DNA of 5,280 nucleotides from Actinomycetota bacterium (GTDB taxonomy: Bacteria > Actinomycetota > Thermoleophilia > Gaiellales > Gaiellaceae): NCBI GenBank assembly GCA_005885085.1, contig VAXY01000150.1, positions 553-5,832 on the forward strand, read 5' to 3'. Both the position numbers and the translations under genes were made by a program. The notes below the pieces were generated by a model that was given only the letters and a program-made list of their open reading frames with translations, was not told the DNA's origin and searched no databases. Shown here piece by piece: positions 1-5,195 of this stretch (within the stretch, counting starts at the first letter, position 1; every line of letters begins with the position of its first letter).

Positions 1-932
1 CTACGAAGGGACCGCGGATTTCGCTCGATCGTTTCCAGCCCGTTGCTCAGCCGGGCTGCGGCGGAGTCGAGGAGCGCGAGGTCGTCCTCGGACAACCGGC
101 GCTCGCTGCGCGCGCCGACCGTCAGGGTCCCGATCCGGTCGTCTCGGACAGTGAGCCAGCGGATCTCGGTCCAGCGCAGGCCGAGCGATCTGACAAGCGG
201 ACCGGCGCTGCCTTCGATCATTGCCTCGACCTGTTTTTCGCTCAGCGGCTCGAGCGTGAGGCGGCGGATCTCAGCCGGGCGCAAGCCGGCGGCAGCGGCG
301 AGATGGAGCTTGCCGTCTGCGTCGAGCAGCCGAAGCGCGGCCACCCCGACCGGAAGCGCGGAAACGACGGCGTCAGCAACCTGCTGGAGGGTAGACACGA
401 GGTTTTGGCCGGCAACGGCGCTGATCGTCTGCTGGAGAGCGTGCTGCCGCTGCTCGCGCTCCTCGAGGAGATTCCGAGCGCGGACCTGATCGGTGAGCTC
501 GACCGTCAGTGTGACCACGACTGTTCCCCAGTGGTCGGTGTCGATGCGGTGGGAGCTGGCGCTCCACCAGCGCGGTCCTTGCCCGGGGACGTCGTGACAG
601 AACTCGGGCAGGTGGCGCGGCCTGCCGGTCAGCGCCACCTCTTCGAGCAGTGATGCGAGCTCGGAGACGGCGAGCCGGGGCTCGTGTTCCTGGCTCAGCG
701 ACCCCACGACGTCGTCGGATGTCAGGTCCCCTTCGGCGAATCCGGGCAGCGGGGGGTTGGCGTGCAGGATCTCGCGTGTGTCGGCGTCGTTGACGAGCAC
801 GCCGACCGGCAGGTGCGCGTGGAGTTCCTCGAGCAGCGAAAGGTCGGCGGCACGCCGCTCCCCGCTTTCTGGGCTCGCGGCCGAGCGGCTCGCGCTACTC
901 GAACGCCGGTGCGGCGACGAATGGCTCGCCAA
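1..932 (-). CDS. PAS-GAF sensor protein, partial (C-terminus off the left edge)
   Basis: Reading the minus strand from 932 gives 310 open codons to the window edge. Residues 1-30 are a Ser/Arg/Ala-rich lead. About 33-148 read as a PAS-like fold: LLEELHAHLPVGVLVNDAD, then a REILHANPPL segment, and later a WWSASSHRI and GTVVVTLTVELTD strand pair. About 149-185 are a Gln/Glu-rich probable coiled coil. About 176-303 read as a GAF domain with PVGVAALRLLDADG near its start, a RIGTLTVGARSERRLSEDDLALL block and a closing helix. Such domains bind small ligands or sense redox or light; no chromophore-binding Cys is evident in the GAF part, so the ligand is unknown. The start is taken as TTG at 932-930, because GAAGGG lies 7 nt upstream and no ATG or GTG is available between there and the PAS core. 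It overlaps the end of the KaiC-like gene by 38 nt. Whether an output domain (kinase, PP2C or none) follows cannot be seen. Confidence 0.8.
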   Translation of the reverse strand, partial: MASHSSPHRRSSSASRSAASPESGERRAADLSLLEELHAHLPVGVLVNDADTREILHANPPLPGFAEGDLTSDDVVGSLSQEHEPRLAVSELASLLEEVALTGRPRHLPEFCHDVPGQGPRWWSASSHRIDTDHWGTVVVTLTVELTDQVRARNLLEEREQRQHALQQTISAVAGQNLVSTLQQVADAVVSALPVGVAALRLLDADGKLHLAAAAGLRPAEIRRLTLEPLSEKQVEAMIEGSAGPLVRSLGLRWTEIRWLTVRDDRIGTLTVGARSERRLSEDDLALLDSAAARLSNGLETIERNPRSLR

Positions 933-2286
933 GCGTGATCCCTTCGGGAGCGATTTTGAACTCGCGGATCTCGGGCTCGTGCCGGCTCGCCCGGGTCTTC
1001 AGAACGGTGAGGGCGCGCCGGACGGCTGATTCGTCGCGGATGTACTGAAGGAGCACGACATTGTCGGACAGGTGCGAGACGCCGAACTGGGAGAGCCGCG
1101 TGACCTGGAACAGGTCGGGGAGCTCCGAGGTCATGAACAGGCCCACTCCCTGGCGGGAAAGCCGCTGGACGAGCGAGTACATGTACTCGCGGAACCGGGT
1201 CTCGTCAGGCGAGGCCAATTGGAGATCGGTCAGGCTGTCGATGAGGACGCGGCGTGCTCCCGTGCGCTCGACGGCCCCGAGCAGGTCGTAGACCCATTCG
1301 TCGATGTAAACGTTGACCGGCGAGCGGTACATCAGCTCGACGCCTTCCTCGTCGAGCGACCACCCGAACCCCTCGACGATCCGCGCGAGCTGCGTCGGGT
1401 GTTCCTGGAGCGTCGCCAGCACGCCCGGTTCGCCCTGACGGACGCCGTTGAAGACGAAGTGCAAACCCATCAGCGTCTTTCCGCAGCCGGAGGGGCCGGC
1501 GCAGAGCGTCGAGGCGCCCTGCCAGTAACCGTCAGCGAGCATCCCGTCCAGCGCGGCGACTCCCGATGACTGCCGAACCGGGTCGAGAGCGTAGTCGCTG
1601 ATGTCCACGGGATCGGCGAGCCGCGGGAACACGTCGAGTCCGTTCTCCGTGACGCGGTAGGCGTGCGAGCCGGGAGCAAAATCGCTTCCCCTTAGCTTGA
1701 GGATGCGGAGCGAGCGCGTTTCGCGCTCGGCCGCTCGCGTCGTCGAGAGAGCGATGATCGCGTCGGCGACGGCGAACTCGGGCGCCGCCGCGATCTCGTC
1801 CTCGCCGTACTCGCCGACCCAAAGAGAGGAGGCGGGGAAGACGGAGAGGTGACGGGCGAGGTCGTGGAGGAAGCTGCGGAACTCGGCGCCCGTCGCATAG
1901 GCCGAGAGCGCCTTGAAGCTGTCAATCACGATGATGCCCGGACGGCGCTCCTTGATAAGCGTGCTCACCTGCTCGAGCACAGCGGGCAGGCCGCCCTCGT
2001 TCAGGAGCGTGCCGAGGTCCTCGTAAAAGACGGAGCGGCCGACCGCGTTCCGGTCGAAGAAGCCGAGCTTCTGGCCGTAGCGCAGGATCTTGTCGAACGG
2101 CTCGGAGACCGTCGCCAGATACAGGGCCGGCCGCTCTGGCGTCGCGTTCGTGAACACGTACTGCTGGGCGACGATCGTCTTGCCGGTCCCGGGCAGCCCG
2201 ATCAACATGTTGATCCCGTTCGCCGGAAGGCCCCCGCCAAGCACCCCATCGAGACGCGGATGACCGCTCGAGAGGCGCTCGCTCAT
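895..2286 (-). CDS. KaiC-like ATPase with two RecA-type domains
   Basis: A 463-residue protein with tandem KaiC/RecA-fold domains. Domain 1 (about 1-225) has Walker A GLPGTGKT (30-37), a candidate catalytic Glu in TVSEP (E62) and Walker B IIVID (118-122). Domain 2 (about 238-463) has Walker A GPSGCGKT (264-271), a candidate Glu in LQEHP (E295) and Walker B RVLID (346-350). The C-terminal block DNVVLLQY ... KTRASRHEPEIREF matches the KaiC CII core. In cyanobacterial KaiC such domains bind and hydrolyse ATP, form a double-ring hexamer and autophosphorylate. At the KaiC Ser431/Thr432 site this protein reads VSHLSD: Ser is kept (S404) and Thr is replaced by His (H405). It ends about 20 residues after IREF, so the C-terminal A-loop/KaiA-binding tail of the roughly 520-residue clock protein is missing. 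Its ATG overlaps the upstream stop (ATGA). A signalling ATPase is more likely than a true clock, since no kaiA or kaiB is present here. Confidence 0.93.
   Translation of the reverse strand: MSERLSSGHPRLDGVLGGGLPANGINMLIGLPGTGKTIVAQQYVFTNATPERPALYLATVSEPFDKILRYGQKLGFFDRNAVGRSVFYEDLGTLLNEGGLPAVLEQVSTLIKERRPGIIVIDSFKALSAYATGAEFRSFLHDLARHLSVFPASSLWVGEYGEDEIAAAPEFAVADAIIALSTTRAAERETRSLRILKLRGSDFAPGSHAYRVTENGLDVFPRLADPVDISDYALDPVRQSSGVAALDGMLADGYWQGASTLCAGPSGCGKTLMGLHFVFNGVRQGEPGVLATLQEHPTQLARIVEGFGWSLDEEGVELMYRSPVNVYIDEWVYDLLGAVERTGARRVLIDSLTDLQLASPDETRFREYMYSLVQRLSRQGVGLFMTSELPDLFQVTRLSQFGVSHLSDNVVLLQYIRDESAVRRALTVLKTRASRHEPEIREFKIAPEGITLGEPFVAAPAFE
940..945 (-). promoter_or_regulatory. Shine-Dalgarno for the PAS-GAF gene (decides a TTG start)
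   Basis: On the minus strand GAAGGG (945-940) is followed by 7 nt and then TTG (932-930), which is in frame with the PAS-GAF reading frame. The frame is closed by TGA at 1001-999, so this is the only well-spaced start upstream of the PAS core. The site lies inside the KaiC-like coding sequence, near its 3' end. Confidence 0.5.
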
Positions 2287-2945
2287 CGTGAAGTTGCGCC
2301 TTTGAGGAAGGCGCTCTCACCGAGCAAGTCCTTCACGGTCGAGACCAGCTGCAGCGGATCAAGCGGCTTCTGCAGGAAGGCATCGGCGCCGGCGCCGAGC
2401 GCCTCGTCGCGCGCTTCGAGCGTCGAGATCGCCAGACAAACTGGCACCCCGCCTTCCTTCAGGCGGCGGCACAACTCCGCGCCCGCTCCGCCGGAGATGA
2501 GCAGCTCGACCACGGCGAGCTGCGGCAACCGTTGCTCCAACGTGCGCGCCGCGTCTTCGGCGTCGAGGGCGAGGGCGACCTCGTAGCCTTCGGTGCGGAG
2601 GAAGAACTGCTCGAACTCCGCCGCGTACGGGTCACGCTCGGCGAGCAGGATCAGAAGACGCGCGCCCGGCTCCCTCTCATCCGCGACACGGAAGTCCCCT
2701 CCGCGCTCGAGCCGCTCCCCGAGCAGGCGGTGGGCCTCGGCCGGCTGCAGCCCCGCGTCGAGTTGCTCCTTAACGAACCGGAGCTGCTCGACCTGCTTAC
2801 GGCTGTAGAGGCGATGTCCGCCGGGGCTCCGCTCCGGCTTCACGAGTCCGTAGCGCTCTTCCCAGTTGCGGACGGTCGCGGCCGCGATACCGAGCATGCG
2901 CTCGACTGCGCCAATGCTGTAGACGGGAGGGTCCGAAGTCGGCAA
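2283..2945 (-). CDS. MerR-type HTH regulator fused to a degenerate response-regulator receiver
   Basis: A 220-residue protein in two parts. Residues 8-75 are a MerR-type winged helix-turn-helix (YSIGAVERMLGIAAATVRNW, then EERYGL and GGHRLYS), closest in pattern to the CarA/LitR light-response branch, but with no cobalamin-binding domain after it. Residues 95-208 have a receiver fold: RLLILLAERDP, an EGYEV strand, VVELLISGG, GAGADAFLQKP. The usual phospho-acceptor Asp is Glu (E147), and the acidic pair reads E103-R104, while the conserved Lys (K193) is kept. Normal phosphorylation therefore looks impossible, and E147 could mimic a phosphorylated state. The start is TTG at 2945-2943 with no clear Shine-Dalgarno. 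The putative -10 lies about 12 nt upstream, so the message may be nearly leaderless. ATG at residue 17 would cut into the HTH and is unlikely. It is the first gene of the minus-strand operon and probably regulates it, given the repeats upstream. Confidence 0.88.
   Translation of the reverse strand: MPTSDPPVYSIGAVERMLGIAAATVRNWEERYGLVKPERSPGGHRLYSRKQVEQLRFVKEQLDAGLQPAEAHRLLGERLERGGDFRVADEREPGARLLILLAERDPYAAEFEQFFLRTEGYEVALALDAEDAARTLEQRLPQLAVVELLISGGAGAELCRRLKEGGVPVCLAISTLEARDEALGAGADAFLQKPLDPLQLVSTVKDLLGESAFLKGATSR
2296..2314 (-). promoter_or_regulatory. Hairpin just upstream of the KaiC-like start codon
   Basis: A perfect 7-bp inverted repeat, GCGCCTT and AAGGCGC with a 5-nt loop, lies at the end of the merR-like gene and ends 9 nt before the KaiC-like ATG. 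The 3' arm and last loop base contain AAAGG, the only Shine-Dalgarno-like stretch for that gene (about 12 nt from the ATG). Ribosomes finishing the upstream gene could open the stem. This regulatory role is inference. Confidence 0.3.
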
Positions 2946-2955
2946 GGGGATATGC

Positions 2956-2983
2956 AGCTTATCTCATCACAATCAGCGGTCAA
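2956..2983 (-). promoter_or_regulatory. Putative promoter of the merR-kaiC-PAS/GAF operon
   Basis: On the minus strand TTGACC (2983-2978) and TAAGCT (2961-2956) stand 16 bp apart, giving a good -35 and a weak -10. Transcription would begin near 2951-2948, only a few bases before the TTG start. One ACCTCATC-like repeat (2961-2968) lies at the end of the spacer, the position where MerR-family proteins often act. A 7-bp inverted repeat (CAATCAG 2970-2976, CTGATTG 2993-2999) flanks the -35. Confidence 0.35.
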
Positions 2984-3076
2984 CGGCAGACACTGATTGC
3001 ATTACCTCATCAAATACCTCATCGTTCCACCCTTAACTCGTCATTGCGCAGCTAACCTCCCAAATCGTGATGAGGA
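2961..3076. repeat. Cluster of ACCTCATC-like octamers, probable operator sites
   Basis: On the plus strand the octamer occurs as ATCTCATC (2961-2968), ACCTCATC (3004-3011) and ACCTCATC (3016-3023), and inverted as GATGAGGA (3069-3076). A weaker copy AACTCGTC is at 3035-3042. The two perfect copies are 12 bp apart. All lie in the divergent region between the merR-like and STAS genes. Binding by the MerR-type regulator is inferred from position, not shown by the sequence. Confidence 0.5.
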
Positions 3077-3106
3077 TTTCTAGAGTCGACGCACCGCCGC
3101 CTACGC

Positions 3107-3604
3107 GTGACATCAACGATGAGCGCTGAGCCGCTCGGCGCTGGTGAAGCTGGCACGCGGCGAGGCTCGGACGACTTGGTACCGCCCAACGATTTCGCGC
3201 TCGCCGTAAAGCGGCTCGGAAACGGAGGAACGGTTCTCGTCCTCGCTGGGGAGCTGGATCTCTACCGCGCCCCCGAAATCGAGCACGCGCTGTCACGAGC
3301 GACCGAAGCCGAGCGGGACGGCGAGCGGCACGGACAGACATGCGGCGCCCCGTCCGCCGGTGACGCCCCAGGCTCGAGCAAAGGGGTTCGACGCGTCGCG
3401 GTCGACTTGCGCTCGGTCAGCTTCCTTGACTCGACCACACTCCTCCTTCTCCTCGAGGCCAGCCAGCGCCAGCGCGCTCGTGGAGGCGAGCTGCTCATCC
3501 TCGTCGGGCCGCAGACGCCGACAACCGCATTCGAGGTGACGGGCTTCGACCGCCTCCTCACGATCAGGCGCGTGCACGCTGACGTCAACGGAAGCCCGGC
3601 GTGA
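3107..3604 (+). CDS. STAS-domain protein, probable anti-sigma-factor antagonist
   Basis: A 165-residue protein whose residues about 28-160 form a STAS domain: TVLVLAGELDLYRAPEIEHAL (41-62), VAVDLRSVSFLDSTTLLLLL (97-116), GGELLILVGP (126-135) and FEVTGFDRLL (142-151). Members of the SpoIIAA/RsbV type bind anti-sigma kinases and free a sigma factor; phosphorylation on a Ser or Thr after LDS turns them off. Here that site reads LDSTTL, so S109 or T110 is the candidate residue. An insertion of about 25 hydrophilic residues (about 68-93, rich in Gly, Ser, Asp) separates the first helix from the next strand and is not usual in the family. The start may be GTG 3107 or ATG 3119; neither has a clear Shine-Dalgarno and both precede the domain. 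The gene overlaps the ANTAR gene and is divergent from the merR-like gene. No partner kinase is in the window. Confidence 0.88.
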   Translation: MTSTMSAEPLGAGEAGTRRGSDDLVPPNDFALAVKRLGNGGTVLVLAGELDLYRAPEIEHALSRATEAERDGERHGQTCGAPSAGDAPGSSKGVRRVAVDLRSVSFLDSTTLLLLLEASQRQRARGGELLILVGPQTPTTAFEVTGFDRLLTIRRVHADVNGSPA

Positions 3605-4029
3605 CTGCGGCCCATCAGCCCTCGCGGGAGCAGGAGCCCAAGCGCTCCGAGATGCGGCACCTCGCCACGCGAGGCGCCCTCGATTCCCCGGAGGCTTTGC
3701 GCAAGGAGAACGACCAGCTGCGAACGGCCCTCGTTACCCGGATCATCATCGAGCAGGCGAAAGGAATGCTCGCGGAGCGACTTGCGATAGAGGTCGACGA
3801 CGCGTTCGAGCGACTTCGCCGCGAGGCGCGGAACCGACGGATGAAGCTGCACGCGCTCGCGGTAGCCGTCATCGCTCGCGAGTCGTGGATTGAGTCCGCC
3901 TTCCGGGCGGGGCGGACCGAGGAACGGGGCGGCACGGGCCAGCGTTGGTCAGAAGATTCCTCGCCGACGACCACTCTGGCGCGCCAACAGGTCCCCAAGA
4001 CCTTCGACCGACGGGGCACACACAGATGA
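3601..4029 (+). CDS. ANTAR-domain protein, probable RNA-binding antiterminator
   Basis: A 142-residue protein. GTG 3601 overlaps the STAS stop (GTGA), with GGAAG six nt upstream. Residues about 34-93 match an ANTAR domain: ENDQLRTALVTRIIIEQAKG, then MLAERLAIEVDDAFERLRRE, then AR ... KLHALAVAVIAR. The AKGML core and the alternating helix pattern are typical. ANTAR proteins bind paired hexaloop hairpins in mRNA and prevent transcription termination; most carry a receiver or GAF sensor in front. Here the first 33 residues are short and charged with no sensor domain, and the tail (about 97-142) is hydrophilic and probably disordered. Input may therefore come from a partner such as the coupled STAS protein, which is inference. 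Membership of the family is clear; the target RNA is unknown. Confidence 0.88.
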   Translation: MTAAHQPSREQEPKRSEMRHLATRGALDSPEALRKENDQLRTALVTRIIIEQAKGMLAERLAIEVDDAFERLRREARNRRMKLHALAVAVIARESWIESAFRAGRTEERGGTGQRWSEDSSPTTTLARQQVPKTFDRRGTHR

Positions 4030-4075
4030 CAGAGACCGGGAGGAAACCTTTAGCACGTCAATCCAGGCAACACGG

Positions 4076-4081
4076 AAGGAG
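4076..4081 (+). promoter_or_regulatory. Shine-Dalgarno of the small membrane protein
   Basis: AAGGAG lies 6 nt before ATG 4088. This makes 4088 the start, rather than the upstream in-frame codons that reach back to 3890 inside the ANTAR gene. Confidence 0.75.
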
Positions 4082-4087
4082 AGCAAC

Positions 4088-4348
4088 ATGGCCTCAGCAG
4101 AAACTGCGGATCGCGTGCGCACGAGCGCGTCGCGCCCCGTGACGCACGACGAAACGAAGCCGTCGTTCAAGACGACGGAGTTGTTCACGATGATCGGAAT
4201 CGTGATAGCGATCTTGATCGCAGCTGCATCAGCGGACAACTTCGACGCGCCTCGTGCATGGACGCTGGTCGCCGTCGTCGCATCGGCGTACATGGTCGCA
4301 CGTGGTCTTGCCAAGTCCGGCGGCCGTCACGTCGATAGCGATCGCTAG
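4088..4348 (+). CDS. Small membrane protein with two transmembrane helices, function unknown
   Basis: An 86-residue protein starting at ATG 4088. Residues 1-30 are hydrophilic, with several Thr, Arg and Asp. Helix 1 is about 32-49 (LFTMIGIVIAILIAAASA), followed by a short loop with DNFDAPR. Helix 2 is about 57-75 (AWTLVAVVASAYMVARGLA), ending in a basic KSGGRHVDSDR tail. The positive charge after helix 2 and the short loop suggest a hairpin with both ends inside the cell. The FKTTE, then FDA..AW, then SRGLAKSG-like layout resembles small uncharacterised actinobacterial membrane proteins, from memory only. It is 58 nt after the ANTAR gene, same strand, so it may share its transcript or have its own promoter. 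A holin-like role is possible but unsupported. Confidence 0.8.
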   Translation: MASAETADRVRTSASRPVTHDETKPSFKTTELFTMIGIVIAILIAAASADNFDAPRAWTLVAVVASAYMVARGLAKSGGRHVDSDR

Positions 4349-4354
4349 ACCAGC

Positions 4355-4372
4355 GGCCGAGAAAATCCGGCC
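4355..4372 (+). other. Short hairpin after the membrane protein gene
   Basis: GGCCG (4355-4359) and CGGCC (4368-4372) form a 5-bp GC stem with an 8-nt A-rich loop, seven nt after the stop codon and two nt before the larger hairpin. It could be part of the same termination region. It has an 8-nt loop, so it is not the hexaloop of an ANTAR target. Confidence 0.3.
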
Positions 4373-4374
4373 AA

Positions 4375-4408
4375 GGGCGGTCGGGGCGTCTCTTTAGCCC
4401 GGCCGCCC
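4375..4408 (+). terminator. GC-rich terminator hairpin after the STAS-ANTAR-membrane unit
   Basis: GGGCGGTCGGG (4375-4385) pairs with CCCGGCCGCCC (4398-4408) as an 11-bp stem with one U-G pair and a 12-nt loop. It begins 26 nt after the stop codon at 4348. No T-tract follows on the plus strand, which is common in high-GC bacteria but lowers certainty. Confidence 0.55.
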
Positions 4409-4445
4409 TCGCGTAACAACGACGCGTTACCAGGAGGACGAATAA

Positions 4446-4589
4446 AAGGAAGGAACGTCAGATCCAGAGAAGGGTCATGGCAAGCGCGTCCGCGATCCAG
4501 AAGCCAGCGACTCGGTCGGTTCGTCGGCGGAGCGGGCTAAGGAGCGGGAAGTCGAGATGGAAAAGAGCGGCGAGGAGAACGCTGCATAG
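4446..4589 (+). pseudogene. Glu/Lys-rich small reading frame without a standard start codon
   Basis: Codons from AAG 4446 to TAG 4587-4589 give a 47-residue hydrophilic peptide that reads DPEKGHGKRVRDPEASDS in its first half and AERAKEREVEMEKSGEENAA at its end. The balanced acidic/basic make-up and a mostly G/C third position (about 70%) look like real coding. The overlapping plus frame from ATG 4477 instead gives the Arg/Ser-rich text typical of a shadow. AGGAGG (4432-4437) stands 8 nt before AAG 4446, where an ATG would be expected, and the frame is closed by TAA at 4443-4445. ACG 4455 is the only other near-cognate codon early in the frame. Either the start has been lost, or a non-standard start is used, or this is a false frame. 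I do not recognise the family. Confidence 0.3.
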
Positions 4590-5066
4590 AGAAGCTAGCG
4601 GGAGCCGCCGCGACAGACGCAACAAACCTGAACGGGATGCCGCGCCCCGGCGAAGCGAGGCTGGGGACACAAGTCGGCGAGATCTTGATTGCCCTCGGCA
4701 ACGGGCGGCCACTCAGTTCCCGGTCCGCTGCTGGCGCGACGCAGTGCGACTGTTTTTGGGCGTTTGCTTCTCGAACGCAGTTCGAGCGGCCTCCTCGAAT
4801 GGGGTCAGCGGAAACGGGACGAGGTCTCGGATGCGATCCTCACGCGCGAGCGTAGGAGTGCGGAGGACTTCCACCAGTGCGCGCGGGAGCAGGGGACCTA
4901 GCACGCCTCGCGCTTTCGTCGGGCGCGGGAGAAGTAGCGGCTCTGCCTGTCGCGGAAGAGCCGAAACGCGACGTCAGGCCGTGCGCCCGCAATACAGCTT
5001 CGAGCACGGGCAGACCATTGTGGCGTCGAACGTGATTGTGCTGCCCGGTGCCCGTCGCTGACCGGG
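4590..5066. other. Stretch without a supportable gene
   Basis: All six frames were considered. The longest plus frame (from 4477 to 5061) is Arg/Ser-rich throughout, a shadow pattern. A plus frame (about 4689-4901) and a minus frame (4904-4713) each look locally protein-like but overlap on opposite strands, lack well-spaced ribosome sites and match nothing I know. No tRNA, insertion sequence or repeat array is visible. It may be decayed coding sequence or intergenic DNA. Confidence 0.4.
5044..5066 (-). terminator. Hairpin directly after the small basic protein gene
   Basis: CCCGGT and ACCGGG (5061-5066 and 5044-5049 on the plus strand) form a 6-bp stem with an 11-nt loop, starting at the base after the TAA of the minus-strand gene. 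No T-run follows on the minus strand, so termination is a guess from position. Confidence 0.35.
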
Positions 5067-5195
5067 TTATCCGCTCCGGCGTCGGCTGTTGCCGCTCCTT
5101 TGATCGGCGGCGGCAAGCTTCCGTTTCTCGCGCTCGGCCTTTCTTCGCTTGCGGTCCTTGCGCCAGCGCCTGATCGACTTGGAGCCGCGTCCCAT
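5067..5195 (-). CDS. Small, highly basic protein, function unknown
   Basis: A 42-residue minus-strand frame from ATG 5195 to TAA 5067. It reads MGRGSKSIRRWRKDRKRRKA in its first 20 residues, then EREKRKLAAAD and a Ser/Arg-rich end. Roughly half of the residues are Lys or Arg, with a probable single amphipathic helix over about 8-30. The MGRGSK..RRWRKDR opening resembles short conserved actinobacterial proteins of unknown role (from memory); such charge suggests binding to RNA, ribosomes or DNA. It is not bTHX, whose sequence pattern differs. No clear Shine-Dalgarno precedes the ATG, and an in-frame TTG lies 18 nt upstream (5213). Longer minus frames across the same bases are Arg/Ser/Gly-rich or lack any family signal and look like shadows. 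Confidence 0.55.
   Translation of the reverse strand: MGRGSKSIRRWRKDRKRRKAEREKRKLAAADQRSGNSRRRSG

Noticed and set aside
895..2286. A complete KaiABC circadian clock
   Set aside because: Only a KaiC-like gene is present; it lacks the KaiA-binding tail, and no kaiA or kaiB frame is visible.
2961..3023. CRISPR-like array from the repeated octamer
   Set aside because: The repeats are only 8 bp, irregularly spaced and partly inverted, so they fit operator sites rather than CRISPR repeats.
3890..4087. N-terminal extension of the membrane protein frame back to 3890
   Set aside because: It lies over the ANTAR gene, and ATG 4088 has a well-placed AAGGAG.
4336..4347. Perfect palindrome TAGCGATCGCTA containing the HIP1 core GCGATCGC
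   Set aside because: It occurs once, within the coding end of the membrane protein gene, and the window is not cyanobacterial. Chance in GC-rich DNA is the simpler reading.
4355..4408. Tandem hairpins as an ANTAR target RNA
   Set aside because: Known ANTAR targets have paired six-base loops; these have 8- and 12-base loops, and they follow the last gene rather than precede a regulated one.
4713..4904. Minus-strand 63-residue frame starting at GTG 4904
   Set aside because: Locally protein-like, but GAGG is too close to the start, there is no recognised family, and a plus-strand frame over the same bases looks equally plausible.
4477..5061. Long plus-strand frame of 194 codons
   Set aside because: Arg/Ser-rich along its length with no domain pattern; it overlaps a better-looking frame at its start, typical of a GC-rich shadow.
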